A DNA stretch of 64,000 bases, taken from contig CBDFGG010000002.1 in assembly GCA_965247015.1 (NCBI GenBank), forward strand, positions 186,001 to 250,000, in the 5' to 3' direction. Position numbers and translations under genes: made by a program. The notes beneath the pieces are model-generated. The model searched no databases and had not been told where the DNA came from. It saw nothing but the letters and a program-made list of their open reading frames with translations. Shown one piece after another: positions 33,949 through 41,966 of this stretch (the first letter of the stretch is position 1; every line of letters starts with the position of its first letter). The DNA is from JAIXWP01 sp965247015 (lineage in GTDB: Bacteria; Bacteroidota; Bacteroidia; Flavobacteriales_D; Sanyastnellaceae).

Positions 33949-34677
33949 TTGGTATAAAACGGGTCGACTAGGTGAGGCATCGTTTATAAATGCAGGAAAC
34001 TGAAGTTCTAGTAAATAAAGGCCGTCCTGAATTTCGTCAGAAACAAATATGAACTCGGTGATAGTACTTTGCTGTCTCGAAGCATCACCATTCTTCCAAA
34101 ATGCTTTGTGGGCTGCGAGCTTTCCTTCGTCATGCTCACGATCCACTGATGGGAGATCTACTAGCAAGTGCTGAATATTCTTGTCGGCGAGATATGATAA
34201 TGCCTCCGATTCGAAATAGGGGAAATTGGTGTCCGAATAGTTCTTAGATTTTTTTTCTAAAAAATTCGGTTGCGTTCTAACAACCAAAGCTTCGACGGCA
34301 CTAAGATTCATGATTCTTAATTGCTCAAGAGTGATTAAGCTATCTCCATTGTGTGATATAGGAGCGACGGTTATTAGTTGTGCTGAAAAAAAATATTTAG
34401 ATAAGAGGGTGCCAATGGGTCGAGAAACCGCTGCTACGTGCTCATACGATTCCGTATGGGTTCCATGTCCGTGAGGATTAAATTGTATATCTCGAAAGTT
34501 GACGGATCCACCCTGAGATACGTCACCGATAAAGCCTTCACCTTGTACAGGCCGAATGATCATTCGGTCGACATACCAAGCGCGCGGTCCTTCGGGTGAA
34601 AGGGGAATAGAAATATCGATCGGAGCCGTGAGATCAGCTTTATAGGTGGTGTTTTCTATGGTAAGTTCTACTTTCAT
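33931..34677 (-). CDS. Cyclase family (kynurenine formamidase-like) protein
   Basis: 248 residues. The metal-site motif is HGHGTHTESYEHV, related to the HxGTHxDxPxH signature of the kynurenine formamidase/cyclase superfamily, but with glutamate in place of the aspartate and tyrosine in place of the proline. The N-terminus is IDISIPLSPEGPRAWYVDR, and the C-terminal half has HLLVDLPSVDREHDEGKLAAHKAFW, also typical. A hydrolase or dehydratase acting on a small amide or ester is plausible; the substrate is unknown. It overlaps hemW by 4 bases upstream. Confidence 0.82.
   Translation of the reverse strand: MKVELTIENTTYKADLTAPIDISIPLSPEGPRAWYVDRMIIRPVQGEGFIGDVSQGGSVNFRDIQFNPHGHGTHTESYEHVAAVSRPIGTLLSKYFFSAQLITVAPISHNGDSLITLEQLRIMNLSAVEALVVRTQPNFLEKKSKNYSDTNFPYFESEALSYLADKNIQHLLVDLPSVDREHDEGKLAAHKAFWKNGDASRQQSTITEFIFVSDEIQDGLYLLELQFPAFINDASPSRPVLYQLFKSS
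34551..34568. repeat. Dispersed palindrome, copy 7
   Basis: GCCGAA TGATCA TTCGGT, one mismatch at the first base. It is inside the cyclase-family gene and is read on the minus strand as D-R-M-I-I-R. Confidence 0.75.
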
Positions 34678-35813
34678 TTTTCTTCAACTTTAAAAAAATC
34701 AGAAGCAATGGTATCGCCACGAAAGAATCCTTCTTCGGTCAAACGGATTCCTTTATCGTCTGATATGAGCCAACCCGCAGCTTCGTATTCACCTATTTCT
34801 TGGGAAAATTCTTTCTTCAAATCAATTCCGAAAGTAGATTTTACAAATTCAGTTTCAATACCCTTTGCTGTGCGCAAAGAGGTCATCACCGTTTCATTGT
34901 ATCGCTCGCTGGGACTGAGAGATTCTGATTCGAAATAAATGTCGTTATCGTATATTTTTTTCAGATAGATAGCATTGTTAGATACATTCCAACGACGCGT
35001 GGAGTTTCCATCAAAGCTGTGGGCAGACGGGCCTACGCCGAGATAGGGTTTGCCATTCCAATAACTTGTATTATGCTTTGATTCAAATCCTTTTTTTGCA
35101 AAATTCGATACTTCATAATGCAGGTAATCATGTTCTCTGAGCATAGCTGAAAGCGTCATGTATTGCAGAAGTGCTTGTTCGTCTTCAGTGGGTAGAAGCA
35201 GACCTTTCTTCTCTCTATTTCCGAACACCGTCTTTTCTTCTATCGTCATACAATAACTGCTGATGTGTGGGACCTTGAGCCCAAGTGCTGTATTGATGTT
35301 GTTAATCCAGTCAGCTTTTTCTAATCCTGGAATGGCATAAATGAGATCAATGGTAATGTTTTCGAAACCGAGATCCTGGGCGGTTTTTACACATCTATCT
35401 GCTTCCTGGGCGTTATGCGCACGATTCATGAATTTCAAATCTTGATCTCGAAAACTTTGTATCCCAATACTGAGTCGATTTACCTCTGAAGTACGGAGCT
35501 CTTTCAATTTTGCGGCTGTGAGATCATCTGGATTGGCTTCTAACGTTATTTCTGCATGATTGCCAACAGTGAAATGACGGTAAATCGTTTCTAGTATAAT
35601 TGAAATTTCGCTCGATGAAAGCAGACTTGGGGTACCGCCACCGAAATAGATTGTTTCGATGGAGGGACTATTATTCTCTAAATGCCTTGATTTTAGCTCA
35701 AGACAAATGGCCTCCACCATTTCTGTCCGCCTTGTCAGTTGGGTTGAAAAATGAAAGTCGCAATAGTGACACGCTTGCTTGCAGAAAGGTATGTGTATAT
35801 AAATGCCCGACAC
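34674..35813 (-). CDS. hemW: HemW-like radical SAM heme chaperone
   Basis: 379 residues from the GTG at 35813. That start gives MSGIYIHIPFCKQACHYCDFHFST, the usual HemW N-terminus; the frame upstream to 35885 would cross the promoter. The cluster cysteines are 11, 15 and 18 (C-x3-C-x2-C). ETIYFGGGTPSLL, ANPDDLTAAKLKELR and NRLSIGIQSF are further family motifs. HemW is related to coproporphyrinogen dehydrogenase but acts in heme delivery. A -7 element ends 5 bases before the GTG. The stop overlaps the cyclase-family gene by 4 bases. Confidence 0.92.
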   Translation of the reverse strand: MSGIYIHIPFCKQACHYCDFHFSTQLTRRTEMVEAICLELKSRHLENNSPSIETIYFGGGTPSLLSSSEISIILETIYRHFTVGNHAEITLEANPDDLTAAKLKELRTSEVNRLSIGIQSFRDQDLKFMNRAHNAQEADRCVKTAQDLGFENITIDLIYAIPGLEKADWINNINTALGLKVPHISSYCMTIEEKTVFGNREKKGLLLPTEDEQALLQYMTLSAMLREHDYLHYEVSNFAKKGFESKHNTSYWNGKPYLGVGPSAHSFDGNSTRRWNVSNNAIYLKKIYDNDIYFESESLSPSERYNETVMTSLRTAKGIETEFVKSTFGIDLKKEFSQEIGEYEAAGWLISDDKGIRLTEEGFFRGDTIASDFFKVEEK

Positions 35814-35818
35814 AGCGC

Positions 35819-35826
35819 CAAAAATA
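35819..35826 (-). promoter_or_regulatory. -7 promoter element for hemW
   Basis: On the minus strand this reads TATTTTTG (TAnnTTTG), with a TTG 15 bases upstream. It ends 5 bases before the GTG start, so the mRNA may begin at or next to the start codon. Confidence 0.55.
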
Positions 35827-35854
35827 TTTAGCTTCGCGTCACAATTATAAGACA

Positions 35855-36358
35855 ATGTATCACGCAACGGTAAATAATTCATCAAAGTGGGATGTAGAAC
35901 CAGATACTTCTGGTTTCACTGGTAAGTTAAATGGCGAGAACTATCAATTGGATGTGGTAGAAGAAAATGGACGCTATCACATCTTATACAACAATGAATC
36001 TTATAATGTAGAAGTTGTAGAAATCAAAAAAGCGGAGAAGCAAATGATCATCCGCGTGAATAATAATCTTCACACGGTTCAACTGAAAGATCGCTTAGAC
36101 GATCTGCTCAAGAGTCTTGGAATGGAAGGTGCTGGACAAGCAAAGGTGCGAGAAATCAAAGCTCCTATGCCTGGTATGGTGCTCAACATTATGGTAGAAG
36201 CAGGCGCTACCGTGGCAAAAGATCAGGCGTTGATCATTCTAGAAGCAATGAAGATGGAAAATGTCATCAAAAGCCCAATAGACGGAACGGTTAAAAGAGT
36301 GGGCGTAAATCAAGGTGTTGCGGTAGAAAAGAACACCATTCTTATTGAGTTTGAATAA
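35855..36358 (+). CDS. Biotin/lipoyl-containing carrier protein (acyl-CoA carboxylase BCCP type)
   Basis: 167 residues from the ATG at 35855; the longer frame reaches back into hemW and is not credible. The C-terminal domain has KAPMPGMVLNIMVEAGATV and the biotinylation site EAMKMEN with Lys133, then PIDGTVKRVGVNQGVAV. The N-terminal 90 residues form an extra beta-rich part (YQLDVVEENGRYHILYNNESYNVEV) as in the carrier subunits of propionyl-CoA or other acyl-CoA carboxylases. The carboxylase subunits are not adjacent. It is divergent from hemW with only 41 bases between the starts. Confidence 0.88.
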   Translation: MYHATVNNSSKWDVEPDTSGFTGKLNGENYQLDVVEENGRYHILYNNESYNVEVVEIKKAEKQMIIRVNNNLHTVQLKDRLDDLLKSLGMEGAGQAKVREIKAPMPGMVLNIMVEAGATVAKDQALIILEAMKMENVIKSPIDGTVKRVGVNQGVAVEKNTILIEFE

Positions 36359-36520
36359 GTCAGGCAACATTGCTTACCCGTTTTTCGTTTAGCCTATGAA
36401 TGCTGCACATCCGCTTGTTTAAAAAGAAAAAAACGGAGGTGAAAAATTCCTTTCTTCTTTTCAACATTTGTGAAACGAAAAAGCGACTCTCCCGTAGGAT
36501 GTCTCGCACGATAAGGATAA

Positions 36521-37495
36521 ATGAAGACGAAATTAATTACAGCCTTACTATTACTCATGGCAGCCATCGCAAATGGCCAGTCCTGCTCGGAAGTAAGCAA
36601 TAACATTCTATGCGCTGACACCCCCGGTATTCAGGATTCACTAGTGGTGAATCCACTCGGGTACAGTTGTTTTAATTCACAAATGACATTTTACGCAATG
36701 TTCACTACCGGCAGCTTGGATGACGGTTTTGTGAATATTACAGTGACACCTGGAGATTGCGACGATTTCACAGGACCCAATCAAATCAATACGATTGTCG
36801 TTCAAATTCCCGCTGGAGGCAGCCCTTGTAATCCCCTTTCATTTAGCACTCCAAGTGCTTGTCAGGGATCTGAAACAGCCTATACACAAACAGTAAATAA
36901 TCTTTCTGCAAATACGGATTATGTGGTGATTGTTGGTTCAGACCACCTTTCACAATATGGTCCATGCGAGTTTATGATGTCAATTTCAGGCAGTGCAGTT
37001 GATATTGGAACCACCGTTGATCCTTTCTTGGTCTATTTGGGAGGTTCGGCACAGTTGGGTGCGTACAATGCGGATACCTATGAGTGGTCTCCTGTAGATT
37101 ACCTCGATGATCCATTTATTCAAAACCCTGTGAGTACTCCAGAAGAAACCACTGTTTACACTGTATCTGGTACAGTGGGTACTTGTGACGTTTCAGGAGA
37201 AGCGACTGTTACTGTTGGACCCCCAGTGGTCATCTACACAGGACTTACACCAAATGGGGATGGAATCAATGATGAATGGGTGATTCAAGGAGTAGAGAGA
37301 TTTGACTCTGCAGTTATTACCGTTTATGATCGTTGGGGGCAGCCTGTATTTAAATCTACTGGTTATGCTCAGCCGTGGGACGGAACAAACAAAGGAAAAT
37401 CATTGCCAATGGGAGCGTATTACTATGTAATCGAACTAAACTCCTTGGCTGTAGAAATTGAACCATTAACAGGGGTAGTATCCATTCTCAAATAA
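36521..37495 (+). CDS. Secreted protein with T9SS type B (gliding-motility) sorting domain
   Basis: 324 residues. The signal peptide is MKTKLITALLLLMAAIANG. A cysteine-containing beta domain (about 20-150) and a PKD-like region (LGGSAQLGAYNADTYEWSP) come next. The C-terminal type B domain has the hallmark LTPNGDGINDEWVIQGVE, then VYDRWGQPVF and WDGTNKGKSLPMGAYYYV. Type B substrates are exported by the T9SS and usually stay on the surface with the help of a PorP/SprF protein; such a gene follows after 2 bases. It is probably an adhesin. Confidence 0.93.
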   Translation: MKTKLITALLLLMAAIANGQSCSEVSNNILCADTPGIQDSLVVNPLGYSCFNSQMTFYAMFTTGSLDDGFVNITVTPGDCDDFTGPNQINTIVVQIPAGGSPCNPLSFSTPSACQGSETAYTQTVNNLSANTDYVVIVGSDHLSQYGPCEFMMSISGSAVDIGTTVDPFLVYLGGSAQLGAYNADTYEWSPVDYLDDPFIQNPVSTPEETTVYTVSGTVGTCDVSGEATVTVGPPVVIYTGLTPNGDGINDEWVIQGVERFDSAVITVYDRWGQPVFKSTGYAQPWDGTNKGKSLPMGAYYYVIELNSLAVEIEPLTGVVSILK

Positions 37496-37497
37496 GC

Positions 37498-38421
37498 ATG
37501 AAAAAGATTTTACTTTCCATGCTTTTGAGCATGATGATTTTGTCGGCATTCACTCAGCAGTTACCGTTGTTTTCATATTTCACCTATAACTACATTCAGT
37601 ATAATCCTGCTGTGACAGGTAATACAGAATGCTTGGAGTTGAAGCTTGGTGCTCGTCGTCAATGGACAAGCCTTGAGGGTGCACCAAATACAGGCTTTGC
37701 AAGCGTACATGGTAGATTAGGTAAGGCAAAATTCAATTACCATGGTATAGGTGCCTTGGTAGAAAATGATAAAGCCGGGCCATTTAGCTATACAGGTCTA
37801 AATCTCAATTATGCATACCACATGCGTATGAGAAAAGGAAATATGTTGAGCGCAGGACTAGGACTCGGATTCAAGCAATACCGTGTCAACTTTGCGCAGA
37901 TTACATTGGAGCAACAGGATATTGATCCAGTGATTCAGAACAATGCAAGTGATTTTATTTTTCCTGTCGTAAACTTCGGTTTGTGGCTGTATAACAAGGA
38001 TCGCTTCATCGGTGTATCCATGCGTCAAATGAATAGAGCAACGGTGGAAGGAATAGATAAAGGCGAGCTACTCAGTCACTGGACCATTGCCTATGGAAAG
38101 TCAATCAAAATGTCAGACGACCTTGCTTTCAAGCCAGCACTGTTGATGAACTATGTCGCACAATCTAAAGCATCCCTCGAGGGACAAGCAATTTTATCAT
38201 ATCGTGAAAAAGTAGCGTTCGGTATTGGAGGACGCGGTGGATCAGGACTTTCAGCACTAGTTAAAATAGATTTCTTAGGGTTTCTTACTGCAGCATATGC
38301 CTACGACTTAACGCTTTCTAAAATGCGTTTTGATGGAGGTCCAACACATGAAATTATGATTGGTGTAAGAGCTTGTGGTGGCGATTCTGAACGCCATACG
38401 AGATGTGCTGCTTATGATTGA
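37498..38421 (+). CDS. PorP/SprF family type IX secretion membrane protein
   Basis: 307 residues with a signal peptide (MKKILLSMLLSMMILSAFT). The body is the typical outer-membrane beta-barrel: LPLFSYFTYNYIQYNPAVTGN at the start, then LELKLGARRQWTSLEGAP, YAYHMRMRKGNMLSAGLGLG and GFLTAAYAYDLTLSKMRFDGGPTHEIMIGVR. SprF-like proteins act with a partner type B substrate in T9SS export or attachment. The partner here is the gene 2 bases upstream. Confidence 0.95.
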   Translation: MKKILLSMLLSMMILSAFTQQLPLFSYFTYNYIQYNPAVTGNTECLELKLGARRQWTSLEGAPNTGFASVHGRLGKAKFNYHGIGALVENDKAGPFSYTGLNLNYAYHMRMRKGNMLSAGLGLGFKQYRVNFAQITLEQQDIDPVIQNNASDFIFPVVNFGLWLYNKDRFIGVSMRQMNRATVEGIDKGELLSHWTIAYGKSIKMSDDLAFKPALLMNYVAQSKASLEGQAILSYREKVAFGIGGRGGSGLSALVKIDFLGFLTAAYAYDLTLSKMRFDGGPTHEIMIGVRACGGDSERHTRCAAYD

Positions 38422-38430
38422 TATTTGTAT

Positions 38431-38781
38431 ATGAATATCGAATTCTTTAGAGAATATTGCCTCAGCAAGCCCGCCACATCGGAGCATCTTCCTTTTGATG
38501 AAAATACGCTTGTATTTAAAGTAGCGGATAAAATGTTTGCCCTTTGTGACATCAATAAATTCGAAGGGGTAAATCTTAAATGTGATCCTGAAAGAGCAGA
38601 GGAGTTGCGAGAGCACTATGATGGAATTCGCCCAGGTTACCATATGAGTAAAAAGCACTGGAACACCGTGGACGTGACAGGCTCCGTGACTGATGAACTC
38701 ATCATCGAACTTGTGGATCATAGCTATGATCTGGTCTTTCAGAGCCTTCCAAAAAAGGTTAGAGATTCGATTAAATCTTAA
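38431..38781 (+). CDS. MmcQ/YjbR family DNA-binding protein
   Basis: 116 residues from the ATG at 38431; the in-frame TTG two codons earlier is less likely. The sequence has the family pattern MNIEFFREYCLSKPATSEHLPFDENTLVFKVADKMFAL, then NLKCDPERAEELREHYDGIRPGYHMSKKHWNTV and a C-terminal DHSYDLVFQSLPKK. YjbR proteins have a double-wing DNA-binding fold, but their target and role are largely unknown. It follows the PorP/SprF gene by 9 bases and may share its transcript. Confidence 0.88.
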   Translation: MNIEFFREYCLSKPATSEHLPFDENTLVFKVADKMFALCDINKFEGVNLKCDPERAEELREHYDGIRPGYHMSKKHWNTVDVTGSVTDELIIELVDHSYDLVFQSLPKKVRDSIKS

Positions 38782-38861
38782 CAATTTTGGTTGATTTCTT
38801 TGGTTAATAAGTCATTAACCTACCCTTGATTTACCGTTCGGGGATTTTCTAATTTCACATC

Positions 38862-39647
38862 ATGAACGATCAAGTAAAATTCAAACGCCTACAGGAGCTT
38901 GTAAGTGCACTCCAAGAAGGATTGGACGAGCTAAATATTGGCAAGCTTACCATCGAACAACTCGATAGTTTAACCGATCACAGCCGTGAGCTCTATGAGC
39001 GCATGGTGATATTGAAGTACAAAGCTTATGATACCGAGGTCAAGAAAACGACTGAGGTAAAGAAGGAAGATGAAGGAGATTTTTCTGTTCCGTTCAAATT
39101 AAGTTCAGTTGCAACCCCAAATCAAGTTTCCTTGATCGATGCAATTGAAGAAGTGACTGCTCAAAGCTCTGAGCCAGCTGCTCAAGAGGAAGCTCCAGCA
39201 TATGAGCCAACCATTGATGAATTAGCTGCAAAGCACGAAATTGAATTTACGATTGAGGTTCCTGAGGAACCAAAAATGACTCCACCTATTGCGAACGTTG
39301 CTCAAAGCATCAACCAAGTTATGCAAAGTATTACTCCCCAAGAATCATTGAACGATCGCTTGAGCAAGAGTGTGGGAAATACAAGCACGGTAGCTCAGAA
39401 AATGGAACATACTCCTATTCCTGATCTAAAGCGCGCCATTACTTTGAATCAACGTTTCCAATTCTCAAAAGAATTATTCAAGGGAAATAATCAAGAATAC
39501 GAAGTAGCTATTGATCGCCTCAATAATACTTCTCGTGAAGAGGCCTTGCGCCAATTGGAGCAACTTAGATCCAAATATGTGTGGAATAATGAGTCACAAG
39601 TGACACAGGATTTCATTGAGCTTATCGAACGTCGTCACCAAGGTTAA
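38862..39647 (+). CDS. Conserved Bacteroidota protein of unknown function
   Basis: 261 residues, soluble and acidic. The N-terminal 60 residues look helical and may form a coiled coil (FKRLQELVSALQEGLDELNIG, then LYERMVILKYKAYD). A low-complexity linker rich in glutamate, alanine and proline follows (about 75-150). The C-terminal 80 residues are the conserved part: PIPDLKRAITLNQRFQFSKELF, then GNNQEYEVAIDRLN and YVWNNESQVTQDFIELIERR. I know this arrangement only as an uncharacterised family. It ends 2 bases before rsmI, so the two are probably co-transcribed. Confidence 0.75.
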   Translation: MNDQVKFKRLQELVSALQEGLDELNIGKLTIEQLDSLTDHSRELYERMVILKYKAYDTEVKKTTEVKKEDEGDFSVPFKLSSVATPNQVSLIDAIEEVTAQSSEPAAQEEAPAYEPTIDELAAKHEIEFTIEVPEEPKMTPPIANVAQSINQVMQSITPQESLNDRLSKSVGNTSTVAQKMEHTPIPDLKRAITLNQRFQFSKELFKGNNQEYEVAIDRLNNTSREEALRQLEQLRSKYVWNNESQVTQDFIELIERRHQG

Positions 39648-39649
39648 TT

Positions 39650-40363
39650 GTGGCAATACTATATGTAATCCCTACGCCCATCGGCAATTTAGAGGACATC
39701 ACTCTGAGAGCAATTCGATTGCTCAAGGAAGCTGATTTTGTATTGGCAGAAGACACGCGTGAAACACGAAAGTTATTCCAACATTTTAGCATCGACAATC
39801 AATTGGTGAGCTACCACCTCAATAATGAGCATCAGGTAGTGAAATCATTAGTGGAGAAAATTCGACATACTCAATCCGTAGCCCTCGTCTCGGATGCGGG
39901 AACCCCCGCCATTTCTGATCCTGGGTATTTATTAGTTCGAGAGTGCATTAAGCAAGGCATTGAGGTTTTTACATTGCCTGGACCTACAGCCTTTGTTCCA
40001 GCTCTAGTGCAGAGCGGTATTCCGTGTGAAAAGTTTGTCTACGAAGGTTTTTTACCGCATAAAAAAGGAAGAGAAACCAGATTCAAGGCAATCGCACAAG
40101 AGGAAAAGACAACGGTGCTTTATGAATCTCCACATCGATTGGTGAAAGCTTTGGAGTCTCTAGTGACCTTCTGTGGGCCACAGAGAGAAGTTTCGGTGTC
40201 GCGAGAAATTTCGAAGAAATTTGAAGAAACAGTTCGCGGTACAGCCGTAGAGGTCTTAGCTCATTTCAAGAAAAATGAACCGCGAGGAGAGTTTGTAATT
40301 GTAATCGGAGGAAAAGACTTTTCATCTACTCACCATCCTGACATCGACAGGGAGGAGACATAA
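39650..40363 (+). CDS. rsmI: 16S rRNA (cytidine-1402-2'-O)-methyltransferase
   Basis: 237 residues from a GTG at 39650. Family motifs include VIPTPIGNLEDITLRAIRLLKEAD, AEDTRETRKLF, VALVSDAGTPAISDPGYLLVR and PGPTAFVPALVQSG. RsmI methylates the ribose of C1402 in the decoding centre of 16S rRNA using S-adenosylmethionine. It starts 2 bases after the unknown-function gene. The last 38 bases overlap the convergent leucine-rich repeat gene. Confidence 0.95.
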   Translation: MAILYVIPTPIGNLEDITLRAIRLLKEADFVLAEDTRETRKLFQHFSIDNQLVSYHLNNEHQVVKSLVEKIRHTQSVALVSDAGTPAISDPGYLLVRECIKQGIEVFTLPGPTAFVPALVQSGIPCEKFVYEGFLPHKKGRETRFKAIAQEEKTTVLYESPHRLVKALESLVTFCGPQREVSVSREISKKFEETVRGTAVEVLAHFKKNEPRGEFVIVIGGKDFSSTHHPDIDREET

Positions 40364-40925
40364 TAATTCTTGTCTTAGGAAGAATATTATTCAATCGCGT
40401 TTGAGTATCAGCATTCATCTGATTATTTAGCAGATCTAAAATTTCTAATTCTTCTAGAAGTCCTAGGGAATTGGGGTACACAGAAATCGGATTGTCCCAA
40501 AGAATCAAGACCTTTAGTGCCTTGAGCTGATTAATGTTTTCAGGAATTCTCTCTAAAAAATTATCACTCAAATCCATCGACTTTATATTGGTAAGCACCA
40601 ACATCGCCTCGGGAATTTCAGAGATTTTATTTTTCGAAAAATTAATGCGCTGTAGATTTTTTAGCTTGATAATCTCGTCGGGAATGACATTGATTTTATT
40701 CTTCGATAAATTGAGTTCTTGTAAGTTTTTAAATTCAAAAACTTCTTTTGGGAACTCTACAAGTTTTTGTTTCGAAAGATCCAATCGATATACCTCATTA
40801 GGATTGATTAGAGCGCTTTCTATTGATCGAAATACTTTGGTGGTGTCAAGGGCTTCCAAAGACAAAAGCTGGCCGTTAGAAGCGATGCTAATTAGTCCAA
40901 GAAAAATAAAGACAATCCATTTCAT
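40326..40925 (-). CDS. Secreted leucine-rich repeat protein
   Basis: 199 residues with a signal peptide (MKWIVFIFLGLISIASNG). About five leucine-rich repeats of 23 residues follow (for example LQELNLSKNKINVIPDEIIKL and IKSMDLSDNFLERIPENINQL). Such domains bind other proteins; no ligand is apparent. The C-terminus is short and cysteine-containing (SPPCRCQDGE), without a T9SS sorting domain. It overlaps the ribF stop by 4 bases, so the two genes form a coupled pair, and its 3' end overlaps rsmI on the other strand. Confidence 0.85.
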   Translation of the reverse strand: MKWIVFIFLGLISIASNGQLLSLEALDTTKVFRSIESALINPNEVYRLDLSKQKLVEFPKEVFEFKNLQELNLSKNKINVIPDEIIKLKNLQRINFSKNKISEIPEAMLVLTNIKSMDLSDNFLERIPENINQLKALKVLILWDNPISVYPNSLGLLEELEILDLLNNQMNADTQTRLNNILPKTRIIMSPPCRCQDGE

Positions 40926-41851
40926 GATAAAATGCTTTTTGCTGAAGCTACGTCAACGAAGATTTGATTTTTTAGTTCATCAATCGAGCCAAATTTTTTC
41001 TCTTCTCTGATTTTACTTACCAGTTCAACACGGATATTTTTATCATAAATATCCTCATTAAAATCAAAAAGATGTGCTTCTAGGTGAAGTTGTGAAGTCT
41101 GCTCTACCGTAGGGCGGTGGCCGATATTCATTACACCTTTATACCTAGACGCATTAACATCTGCATAGATTGCATATACTCCGTTGGCCGGTATTAATTT
41201 ATAAGCATAATCTACCGCAATATTTGCAGTAGGGAACCCGATGGTAGAGCCTTTCTTGGCTCCGTGAATTACTTTGCCAGAAATACTATATCGGTATCCC
41301 AAGTAGGAATTAGCTGTTTCAAGATCACCAGATGCTAGGCATTGTCTGATTTTCGTAGAACTCACATTCACATCATCAATCTCTTGCACGGGAATTTCTT
41401 CTACTTCGAAATCGAATAATTCAGCCCATTCTGAAAGAGTATTAAAATCGCCTTCTCGGTTGCGACCAAATCGATGGTCATATCCAACAATTACTTTTTT
41501 TGCATTCAGTCCCGTTACTAATAGATTGCGGACATAGTCGTATGCTGAAATCCTAGAAAAATCAGTAGAAAAAGGATAGATCATGAGGTGATCAACCCCC
41601 GCTTTCTCCAGCAGGGCAGCCTTTTCCTCAGGAGTGTTTAATAGCTTTAACCCATGATCATCTGGGTAAAGAACCATTCTTGGATGGGGGTAAAACGTGA
41701 GGATGACCGAAGATCCACCAATTGCTTCCGCACTTTCCTTTATTCGATTAATAATGGCTTTGTGCCCAAGATGAACACCATCGAATGTTCCGATGGTGAC
41801 GACACTTCGCTTGCCATTATTAAAGTCAGAAAAATCAGTGTGAATCTTCAA
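40922..41851 (-). CDS. ribF: Bifunctional riboflavin kinase / FAD synthetase
   Basis: 309 residues. The N-terminal FMN adenylyltransferase domain has VTIGTFDGVHLGHKAIINR and HRFGRNREGDF. The C-terminal riboflavin kinase domain has GYRYSISGKVIHGAKKGSTIGFPTANIAV and the HLFDFNEDIYDK segment. The enzyme converts riboflavin to FMN and then FAD. No FMN riboswitch is visible in the short 5' region. It is coupled by a 4-base overlap to the leucine-rich repeat gene. Confidence 0.96.
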   Translation of the reverse strand: MKIHTDFSDFNNGKRSVVTIGTFDGVHLGHKAIINRIKESAEAIGGSSVILTFYPHPRMVLYPDDHGLKLLNTPEEKAALLEKAGVDHLMIYPFSTDFSRISAYDYVRNLLVTGLNAKKVIVGYDHRFGRNREGDFNTLSEWAELFDFEVEEIPVQEIDDVNVSSTKIRQCLASGDLETANSYLGYRYSISGKVIHGAKKGSTIGFPTANIAVDYAYKLIPANGVYAIYADVNASRYKGVMNIGHRPTVEQTSQLHLEAHLFDFNEDIYDKNIRVELVSKIREEKKFGSIDELKNQIFVDVASAKSILS

Positions 41852-41910
41852 TGTGCATCAAATTAACGCTGCAAATGTAGTTTTAAGCGTGCCACAATGG
41901 AGTAGGTATA

Positions 41911-41941
41911 AAAAAAACTCTCTCACCGAAGTGAGAGAGTT
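41911..41941 (-). terminator. Terminator after the T9SS gene at 41967
   Basis: An 11-bp stem (41916..41926 with 41931..41941, core CTCTCTCAC) has a tetraloop, followed on the minus strand by a U-run (41917..41911). Confidence 0.85.
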
Positions 41942-41966
41942 CTTAATCTCTAGGAGAAAAATTGAA

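Noticed and set aside
40922..41966. FMN riboswitch upstream of ribF
   Set aside because: The region before the ribF start is short, and I see none of the conserved RFN element; the only structure there is the terminator of the next gene.
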